From positions 1-35,589 of the IMG/VR virus record IMGVR_UViG_3300017727_004944: 35,589 bases of DNA. One strand, given 5' to 3'. The notes beneath the pieces were generated by a model that saw nothing but the letters and a program-made list of their open reading frames with translations, ran no database searches and had not been told where the DNA came from. Of the stretch, positions 29,920 through 35,589 are shown one piece after another; the first letter of the stretch is position 1; the number at the start of each line of letters is the position of its first letter. The stretch comes from a virus. Made by a program: the position numbers and the translations under genes.

Positions 29920-30201
29920 TTATATATTATCGTTTTTATCTTCGTTTTTAGGTTGTCTATTCCCAAAAATCTTTTCTAACCCTGCTATGCCAAAACACCC
30001 TAAGGTTATTATTAAAAACGATTCATATATAAACTCATTAATTACCAAACCTTTTTGAAAATATCCTGTGATTAGGTCTACTAGTGCAAATATTATCATT
30101 ACTAAAAATGACATAAATCCAATAACACTCTTTTCATTAATGTCATTGTTATCTTTAAATATGTTTTTAAAAGCCATAAATTTTGATTTTAAATTATTCA
30201 T
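29920..30201 (-). CDS. Small two-pass membrane protein (93 aa), holin-like shape
   Basis: This 93-residue protein has a charged N-terminus (to about residue 24) and two hydrophobic stretches (VIGFMSFLVMIIFALVDLI and SFLIITLGCFGIAGLEKI). A polar tail rich in Asn, Asp and Lys follows. Two segments with charged ends and a small loop are the shape of many small holins and pinholins. It is four bases before the outer-membrane barrel. With a family 4 holin already present, this could be an antiholin or an unrelated envelope protein. Confidence 0.7.
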   Translation of the reverse strand: MNNLKSKFMAFKNIFKDNNDINEKSVIGFMSFLVMIIFALVDLITGYFQKGLVINEFIYESFLIITLGCFGIAGLEKIFGNRQPKNEDKNDNI

Positions 30202-30244
30202 AATATTATAAACTTTTTTATTAAAACTATTTTAAAACTAATTG

Positions 30245-30529
30245 TTATTTTTTTGAAGGTTTTCTTCCTCTTTTTTTAGTTGTTCTTTTACCAGCAGCTG
30301 CTTTAGCAACATCTTTAACTTCTTTTGCTGCTTTAGAAATTGCTACTTTTGCTTGCTTTGCTTCTTTTTTAACTGCTTTAACTCTTTTTTGAGTTTCTTC
30401 AATTGTATCTTCTACTACATCAGGGATAAGATCTTTATCTCTATCGCCTACTTTCCCTGTTTTTTGTAAATAAATAAGAACTGCTGCTCCTACTAATACA
30501 ATTAAACAAATTACTCCAAATATTGCCAT
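30245..30529 (-). CDS. Membrane-anchored protein with a Lys/Ala-rich, histone-like tail
   Basis: This 94-residue protein has one N-terminal membrane segment (residues 3-20, IFGVICLIVLVGAAVLIYL). A Ca-site-like stretch DRDKDLIPDVVED resembles the DxDxDxIPD pattern of thrombospondin type 3 repeats. Its C-terminal half is Lys/Ala-rich and helical (KAVKKEAKQAKVAISKAAKEVKD), ending KRTTKKRGRKPSKK, similar to histone H1 tails and AT-hooks. It could bind DNA or acidic polymers at the membrane. It follows the terminator, so it needs its own promoter; no consensus copy is seen in the gap. Confidence 0.72.
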   Translation of the reverse strand: MAIFGVICLIVLVGAAVLIYLQKTGKVGDRDKDLIPDVVEDTIEETQKRVKAVKKEAKQAKVAISKAAKEVKDVAKAAAGKRTTKKRGRKPSKK

Positions 30530-30562
30530 AATAATTAATTTTAATGATTCAATGATAAATAT

Positions 30563-30594
30563 AAAAAAAGAGGTGCTTATGCACCTCTCTTAAT
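30563..30594 (-). terminator. Rho-independent terminator after the lipoprotein gene
   Basis: A perfect 8-bp stem, AGAGGTGC (30569-30576) and GCACCTCT (30581-30588), flanks a 4-base loop. On the minus strand a run of seven T follows directly (30569-30563). It sits 27 bases after the lipoprotein stop (30621), so it ends that transcript. It is the only strong intrinsic terminator I see in the window. Confidence 0.88.
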
Positions 30595-30620
30595 AATATA
30601 GTTAATTTTTCTTTTTTATT

Positions 30621-31133
30621 TTATTTTACTATTTCTACTACTGGAGGTGTATATGCTTCAGTTGTAATAGTTACTGTATTTGTTGTGTTAGTTTGTACTG
30701 CTGGATCCTTTAACCATTCAGTTACGTATATCCAATTTGTACCTTCATAATTAAATTGTTTTGTTGGGTATCCTTTATTACACACATTATCACAATAAAC
30801 ACGTGCTATATGTCCATCCCAACCATATTGCATATTAAACGTCCCATTTCCAGGGTTTGGTTGATCTACGCTTTTAGGAGGCATTGGGTAAACATTAATA
30901 TGATCTGAATCAACTTCATTAGAAGATAATTCAACAGTATCACCAGCTGCTACAACCCCAGAATCTGGTCCTGTCATTGCCCAACTTTGTTCCCATTTCA
31001 TATCTTGATCGGTATTATTAATTACTGTTAAAGTAAATTTAGCAGGGTCTGTTTTTACTTCTGCTTTTTTGTTAGTATTATTACATGCTACTAATAAAGT
31101 AGATGCAATTAAAAGTGTCAATAGTTTTTTCAT
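30621..31133 (-). CDS. Phage-encoded lipoprotein
   Basis: This 170-residue protein has signal peptide MKKLLTLLIASTLLVAC with a lipobox LVAC, Cys17 being the lipidated residue. The mature chain starts NNTNKKAEVKTDP and continues as a beta-rich domain (FTLTVINNTDQDMKWEQSWAMTGPDSG, then VELSSNEVDSDH and IYVTEWLKDP) with two cysteines (YCDNVCN) that may pair. The Thr-rich end TVTITTEAYTPP is linker-like. It would be anchored in the inner or outer membrane. Phage lipoproteins often act in superinfection exclusion or lysis; nothing specific is recognisable. The terminator follows 27 bases on. Confidence 0.87.
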   Translation of the reverse strand: MKKLLTLLIASTLLVACNNTNKKAEVKTDPAKFTLTVINNTDQDMKWEQSWAMTGPDSGVVAAGDTVELSSNEVDSDHINVYPMPPKSVDQPNPGNGTFNMQYGWDGHIARVYCDNVCNKGYPTKQFNYEGTNWIYVTEWLKDPAVQTNTTNTVTITTEAYTPPVVEIVK

Positions 31134-31185
31134 TTGTTTGTTTATTTGTTTTATTAAATTATTGGTTATAACTATATTATTTTAT
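31134..31185 (-). other. A/T-rich spacer before the lipoprotein gene
   Basis: These 52 bases between nrdA and the lipoprotein gene are almost pure A/T. They contain no TTGG-N19-TATATT site. The lipoprotein is probably made by read-through from the nrd genes, or from a promoter of another class that I do not recognise. Confidence 0.35.
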
Positions 31186-32901
31186 TTATCCATCACAAGA
31201 TATACAATCTGCCATTCTAGAACCTAAGTCGCCTTTAATAACGGAATCAGTTCTTAAATAATAAAATGTTTTAATTCCTAATTTCCATCCTTCTAAATGT
31301 ACTTGATTAATCCATTTTGGTGAATCACTTGGATCAAATGATAAATTTAAAGATTGAGTTTGATCTATATATCTTTGACGCATAGCTGCTTGTCTAACTA
31401 GCTCTAATTGATTAATTTCAGGAAATGTTAAAAATAATTCTTTTTCTTCAGGAGATAAAATATTATCTGGTAAGCCTTGTGCTGATCCATCTTCTGATAG
31501 CATTTGATCCCACCATTTATCTTTATCTTCTCCCTTAGCTAATAATATTTCTTGTAATACTTTATTTTTTCTTATAAAGGTACCTTTAGCACCATTAAAT
31601 GTATAAATGTTAGCAGGTAAAGGTTCAATACCTGCACTAATACCACCACAAATAACTGAGTTAGATACTGTTGGGGCTATTGCTAATAAGTGGGTATTTC
31701 TCATTCCTGTTCCTTTACACCATAATGGTTCTCCATATTCTTGAGCTAAAGCCATTGATGCTTTTTCTGCTTTGCCTCTAATATCTGAAAATATATTATG
31801 GGTATGAGCTGTTGATGCTATAGAATTAAATGGTAATCCTTTTTGTTGTAAAAATGAATGCCAACCCATTACACCTAAACCTAATGCTCTACCTTTTTTA
31901 GCATGTTGGTGGGTTCTTCTTAATGAATCCTTACCATTAGATTTATCTATAAATTCTTGCATTACCCCATCTAAAAACCAAGTAGCTAATTCAACTGCAT
32001 CTGTATCTTTCCATTCATCATATTTAGCTAAATTCATAGAAGATAAACAACATATAAATGAGTGTTCTTCATCTGTAAATAATGTAATTTCAGAGCAAAT
32101 GTTAGTCATACTTACTTCTAAATTATTTAATCTATAAGCAATTGGATTATCTTTATTAACATTATCCTTATACATTATATAAGGTTCACCTGTTTCCATT
32201 CTAGATTTAAGAACAGTAGCCCATCTGTTCATTGATTCAGGATCTCTTGCTTCTAATTTTCTCATAAAGGCATCTCCTACAACAACACATTGATGTAAAT
32301 TAAGACATTGTCTGTTAGGATCTCCTTTTGGTCTGCGAATTTGTAAAAATTCATCTATATCTCCATGTTCAATATCTAAATTAACAGATGCTGCTCCTCT
32401 TCTAACATTACCTTGATTAGTAGCAATTATTGATGAATCAAATATTTTAGCCCAAGGTACTACACCTTCACTTTTACCATTTCCAGTAATTTCTTTTCCA
32501 CGTGTTCTAATGCGTGATAGTGAAATACCTACACCCCCACCGGATGCTGTTAGCTTCATTAGTTCTGCGTTAGTTAACCCTATACCACGTATAGAATCAG
32601 GTGTATCAACACCAAAACATGATATTGGTAAGCCTCTATCTGTTCCCATATTTGATAATACAGGAGATGCTAAACCTAACCAACCATTCCACATTATTTT
32701 AAAAAATTTATTAGATAGTTCTGGTTTTTTAAGTCTAATAGCTGCTGCATTAGCTACTCTCCTATATGCTGATTTAACTGTTTCACCTGGAAGTAAATAT
32801 CCTTTACTAATTGTAGCTAAAGAAATTTCATCCATCCATTCCGGATATTGTTTTCCGGGTTCCCATTGACTATAATCTACCTGTAGTGCGTTGTTTTCCA
32901 T
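31186..32901 (-). CDS. nrdA: Ribonucleotide reductase class I large subunit, short form
   Basis: This 571-residue catalytic subunit has PISCFG (Cys95, redox pair), TASGGGVGISLSR, NLDIEHGDIDEFLQIRR, SMTNICSEI (Asn267, Cys269 for thiyl radical, Glu271), SFICCLSS (284/285, redox pair partner), TFYYLRTDS (two tyrosines of the radical path) and a C-terminal CISCDG with two cysteines for reduction by thioredoxin. It begins after the N-terminal ATP-cone of standard NrdA, which is absent, so overall activity should not be switched by ATP/dATP. It makes dNDPs with NrdB encoded three bases upstream. The phage thioredoxin at 19.5 kb is a plausible reductant. Confidence 0.95.
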   Translation of the reverse strand: MENNALQVDYSQWEPGKQYPEWMDEISLATISKGYLLPGETVKSAYRRVANAAAIRLKKPELSNKFFKIMWNGWLGLASPVLSNMGTDRGLPISCFGVDTPDSIRGIGLTNAELMKLTASGGGVGISLSRIRTRGKEITGNGKSEGVVPWAKIFDSSIIATNQGNVRRGAASVNLDIEHGDIDEFLQIRRPKGDPNRQCLNLHQCVVVGDAFMRKLEARDPESMNRWATVLKSRMETGEPYIMYKDNVNKDNPIAYRLNNLEVSMTNICSEITLFTDEEHSFICCLSSMNLAKYDEWKDTDAVELATWFLDGVMQEFIDKSNGKDSLRRTHQHAKKGRALGLGVMGWHSFLQQKGLPFNSIASTAHTHNIFSDIRGKAEKASMALAQEYGEPLWCKGTGMRNTHLLAIAPTVSNSVICGGISAGIEPLPANIYTFNGAKGTFIRKNKVLQEILLAKGEDKDKWWDQMLSEDGSAQGLPDNILSPEEKELFLTFPEINQLELVRQAAMRQRYIDQTQSLNLSFDPSDSPKWINQVHLEGWKLGIKTFYYLRTDSVIKGDLGSRMADCISCDG

Positions 32902-32904
32902 AAA

Positions 32905-33891
32905 TTAAAATATTGAATTAGCATCCCAATCTTGAACTCCTTTGGAATAATTAGTAACTCTATTTGCAAAAAAATCTGTGTGTTGTTTTCCTGCAGATAA
33001 ACTATCAAACCACTTCATTCTTTTTACTGCTTCTTGATCTATACCATTAACAATTGCCCCATATCCTAAATCACTCATTTTAGTATTTACTCTATGTTTA
33101 ATAAATGATACTAAATCATATTTTGGACATCCTTTTAAATCACCCATTTCATATACTTTATCAATAAAATCTAATTCTAATTTTAATGAAAGTTTTGCTG
33201 CTTCTTCAATATCTTTTTTTAACTCAGGTGTATTAAATTCAGGATGTTCTTGCATTAAAGTTCTAAATAACCAACACCCAGCTTCTGAATGTAAAGATTC
33301 ATCTCTAATGCTCCATTCTACTATTTGACCTACACCTTTAAGCTTATTATCTAATTTAAATGATAATAAAACAGCAAATGAAGAAAATAAATTTACACCT
33401 TCTGTAAATGCTGAAAATATTGCTAAAGATTTTGCTCTTTCATGCCAATTGGGAGTACCATCGTGAGAATCTCTTACGGTAGTTAATGCTTCAATTTTAG
33501 CCATTGTAGCTTCATCTTCTAAAAATTCACTAAAATCATCTAAACCTAATTCTTCATTTAATAAACTATATGCTTCAGCATGAATGGTTTCAAAAGCTCC
33601 AAATGTAACAGCCATTTTAATTACTTCTGGTTTTCTAAACCACTTTGTAACTAAAGTTGACCAGTAATCATTTACTACTGTTTCGGTTTGGGCAAACCCC
33701 TTTAATATAGTACCAATTATATTTTTTTCAGTTTCTGATAGATTTTGTTTCCAATCATTAACATCACTCATCATAGGTACTTCTGTATGAAGCCAATGTG
33801 CTTGTTGTTGTTTTAACCAGAAATCAGATGCTTCTTGGTATTCAAAAGGTTTATATACCACCCTTTCTTTAAGTAAAGAGGTTTTTGCCAT
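32905..33891 (-). CDS. nrdB: Ribonucleotide reductase class I small subunit
   Basis: In this 328-residue ferritin-like protein the diiron ligands are Glu70 (AQTETVV), Glu101 and His104 (ETIHAEAY), Glu164 (FTEGVNL), and Glu198 and His201 (RDESLHSE). Tyr108, four residues after His104, is at the radical tyrosine position of class Ia enzymes. All ligands are therefore present. The C-terminal tail ends WDANSIF, which would dock on NrdA. It is located between the helicase gene (four-base gap) and nrdA (three-base gap), so the three are transcribed together. Confidence 0.96.
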   Translation of the reverse strand: MAKTSLLKERVVYKPFEYQEASDFWLKQQQAHWLHTEVPMMSDVNDWKQNLSETEKNIIGTILKGFAQTETVVNDYWSTLVTKWFRKPEVIKMAVTFGAFETIHAEAYSLLNEELGLDDFSEFLEDEATMAKIEALTTVRDSHDGTPNWHERAKSLAIFSAFTEGVNLFSSFAVLLSFKLDNKLKGVGQIVEWSIRDESLHSEAGCWLFRTLMQEHPEFNTPELKKDIEEAAKLSLKLELDFIDKVYEMGDLKGCPKYDLVSFIKHRVNTKMSDLGYGAIVNGIDQEAVKRMKWFDSLSAGKQHTDFFANRVTNYSKGVQDWDANSIF

Positions 33892-33895
33892 GTTT

Positions 33896-35260
33896 TTATT
33901 TATTAAGTTCGAAAAATTTATTTTTTAATGATTGCTTATCAAAAGTATCTAGGTCATTATTAAATCCATTTATAGGTTGAGTAGGTTCCTTTTCATAGTC
34001 TTCTGGGTCATAATCTATAACCTCAAAATGACCTGTAGATGTATCTGCTTTTACACCAAAGGTTAAACCATCAATACCATATCTGTTTTTCATAATGTGA
34101 AATCTTCCTGTACCATTTACTTTATCTGCTTTTTTTCTTGAAAGGGAAATACAGACATCAGTAATCATAATCTTATCATATGATCCTGCTGCTTTATCTC
34201 CTTCTACAATGTCGTCTTTTGCACCAGCTCTATTAACTTGAGAAACAGACCAAATTGGTATATCTAATTCTCTAGCTAATCCCTTAGTGCTTGTATAAAT
34301 ATCATCAATTTCACCCTTACGATCAGCTGTTTTTTTCTTTGTGCTAAGGAGATCAACATAATCTATAATTACTAAATCTGGTTTAATTCCTGAATCTCCT
34401 ACTTTAGATATGTGTGATTCTATAGTAGACATAGTTGCTCTTCCTGTTGGAAATTCTTTAATAATTAATTCCCCAGGTAATTGAGGAATTATATCCTCAA
34501 TCTTTTCTCGATTCTGAAGAATTCTATCAACTGGTATTTGTGAGAAAAAAGCATCATACCTTCTTCCTACATAAGCTTCTCCTAATTCTAGAGTATAATG
34601 AATTACATTATAACCCATTTTTACAGCATAACCTCCTAATGCTACTAACGACCAAGATTTACCACCTCCTGGATTACCAAATATGAGACCAAAATCTCCA
34701 TTTCCCAATCCACCTTGTAGTAATTCATTAATTTTAGGCCAAGGCGTACCAATAGTAGTTCTAGCATCTTCCCTAAATCTAGTTTCAATATCTTTATTAT
34801 ATTCATGTCCTACATTTTTATCATTTCCTGCTTTTAATGCTGACTCTACTAAATGTTTAATACCATCAAAGTCACCCGCTTTAAGTAAATCTACACTATT
34901 AAGTAATGCTTTTTTAAGTTGTTGGTTTTTACAAAATGTTGAAAATTCTTCTTGTACATATTCTAAATCTTCTTCAGAAGCTTGGTATGCTTCTCTAAGT
35001 TGTTCTTTAACAGATAGTTGTAATACTTCATTATCAATTTTTTTTACCTCAACTTTAAGAATATCCATTGAAGGGGTAGTATGATATCTATCATAATATC
35101 TTAATATTTCTTTAATAATCCATTTATGTGCTTGATTATCAAAATATTCTTCACTTAACACATCATGTATACTAATTAAAAATTGCTTATGTGTAAGCAA
35201 CGAAGATATTGCTTTAATTTGAAAGTGAATACCATAATGGTTTAAATTTACTAATGTCAT
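33896..35260 (-). CDS. Replicative DNA helicase (DnaB/T4 gp41-like)
   Basis: In this 454-residue RecA-fold hexameric helicase, residues 1-150 form the N-terminal helical domain seen in gp41/DnaB. Walker A is GNPGGGKS (195-202), Walker B is VIIDYVDLL (297-305), and SQVNRAGAK (glutamine sensor) and KNRYG (arginine finger region) follow. It unwinds DNA ahead of the split polymerase. It has no primase domain. It is the first gene in a unit with nrdB and nrdA. The end of the protein is a polar tail of about 30 residues that may bind a partner. Confidence 0.9.
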   Translation of the reverse strand: MTLVNLNHYGIHFQIKAISSLLTHKQFLISIHDVLSEEYFDNQAHKWIIKEILRYYDRYHTTPSMDILKVEVKKIDNEVLQLSVKEQLREAYQASEEDLEYVQEEFSTFCKNQQLKKALLNSVDLLKAGDFDGIKHLVESALKAGNDKNVGHEYNKDIETRFREDARTTIGTPWPKINELLQGGLGNGDFGLIFGNPGGGKSWSLVALGGYAVKMGYNVIHYTLELGEAYVGRRYDAFFSQIPVDRILQNREKIEDIIPQLPGELIIKEFPTGRATMSTIESHISKVGDSGIKPDLVIIDYVDLLSTKKKTADRKGEIDDIYTSTKGLARELDIPIWSVSQVNRAGAKDDIVEGDKAAGSYDKIMITDVCISLSRKKADKVNGTGRFHIMKNRYGIDGLTFGVKADTSTGHFEVIDYDPEDYEKEPTQPINGFNNDLDTFDKQSLKNKFFELNK

Positions 35261-35265
35261 GTAAC

Positions 35266-35577
35266 TTATTTTTTTATAACTAATTTTTCAAAAATTTCTT
35301 TTACCCAAAATTCAACATTTCGTATCATACCCCCAAGTTTATCTTGGTTGTAAAATGCTACAAATTGCTCTGGAATATATGGAGGTATTTCTGAATTGAC
35401 AACTTCATTTAAATATTTTTCATCATCTTTACTAATCATAGGATTATCTAAATCCATAACCTTATAATTTTTTTCTAGTTCATCTATATTTTGAATTACT
35501 CTAGCATACACTACATGATCTTTAAATTTAGATTCGCATATAGAATATATATCTTCTAGAGTCATATCACGTTCCAT
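35266..35577 (-). CDS. Hypothetical protein upstream of the helicase
   Basis: This 103-residue, mostly helical acidic protein contains MTLEDIYSICESKFKDHVVYARVIQNIDELEKNYK, then a polar linker and an end with Trp and Lys (FWVKEIFEKLVIKK). I use ATG 35577 because a TAATG-type junction there fits the genome's pattern, but the frame stays open to the window edge, so a longer N-terminus is possible. It lies five bases before the helicase gene, where a helicase loader or accessory factor would be expected. No motif proves that role. Confidence 0.6.
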   Translation of the reverse strand: MERDMTLEDIYSICESKFKDHVVYARVIQNIDELEKNYKVMDLDNPMISKDDEKYLNEVVNSEIPPYIPEQFVAFYNQDKLGGMIRNVEFWVKEIFEKLVIKK

Positions 35578-35589
35578 TAACTCAGGAAA

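Noticed and set aside
29916-29966. 17-codon upstream extension of the beta-barrel gene
   Set aside because: It puts a charged Lys-rich stretch before a textbook signal peptide and overlaps the preceding gene by 47 bases; ATG 29915 follows that gene's stop by four bases.
30541-30570. TATATTTA just after the terminator as a promoter for the 94-aa gene
   Set aside because: The box is present on the minus strand, but the TTGG element is absent at the required 19-base distance (AGGT there), and part of the box is the terminator's T-run.
1-35589. tRNA genes, CRISPR arrays, transposases or integrase
   Set aside because: Almost every base is covered by protein genes and short leaders. I saw no cloverleaf-sized gap, no regularly spaced repeats, and no recombinase motif.

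Overview
The window is a stretch of a lytic tailed-phage genome (Caudoviricetes) with a T4-like replication core. It is very AT-rich and tightly packed. Every gene I can support lies on the minus strand, so it is read from high to low coordinates. Neighbouring genes usually abut or overlap through ATGA or TAATG junctions. The host is probably a marine Bacteroidota, likely a flavobacterium. The evidence is: (i) nine intergenic sites with an identical promoter layout, TTGG-N19-TATATT on the minus strand, close to the Bacteroidota housekeeping promoter (TTG about -33, TAnnTTTG about -7); (ii) no convincing Shine-Dalgarno sequences, the starts being preceded by A-rich runs; (iii) a phage-encoded lipoprotein and an outer-membrane beta-barrel.

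Layout in transcription order. 35.6-31.2 kb: replicative DnaB/gp41-like helicase and class I ribonucleotide reductase (NrdB, NrdA). 31.1-25.3 kb: an envelope block with a lipoprotein, small membrane proteins, a beta-barrel outer-membrane protein, a secreted thioredoxin-fold protein, endolysin, holin and a large coiled-coil membrane protein. One clear Rho-independent terminator follows the lipoprotein gene. 25.3-21.6 kb: small accessory genes under several promoters, including a metalloprotease-like protein, an HNH endonuclease bracketed by 65-bp direct repeats, and the UV-damage endonuclease UvsE. 21.6-16.3 kb: a 7-deazaguanine cluster (TGT/DpdA-like transglycosylase, QueC, QueD, QueE, FolE) mixed with thioredoxin, a thioredoxin-like protein, an SNase-family nuclease and a phosphoribosyltransferase. 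16.3-7.4 kb: an NTP-pyrophosphatase-like protein and the replisome (family B polymerase split into two ORFs, sliding clamp, clamp loader large and small subunits), interrupted by a chaperone set (Hsp20, GroES, GroEL). 7.4-5.7 kb: a DUF1599/Nmad1 protein, a RecB/Cas4-like nuclease and a ribbon-helix-helix protein. 5.7-1 kb: a glycosylation locus (two GT4 enzymes, a nucleotide-sugar epimerase, a GT2 enzyme and a partial GT10-like gene).

How it fits together: ribonucleotide reductase with thioredoxin supplies dNTPs to a T4-type replisome. FolE, QueD, QueE and QueC would convert GTP to a 7-deazaguanine base, which the TGT-like enzyme could insert into phage DNA as protection against host nucleases. 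The chaperones probably help fold replication or virion proteins. The envelope block handles lysis and perhaps surface remodelling. I see no tRNA or rRNA genes, integrase, transposase or CRISPR array, and no gene-free stretch over 300 bases. Virion structural genes are not in this window.
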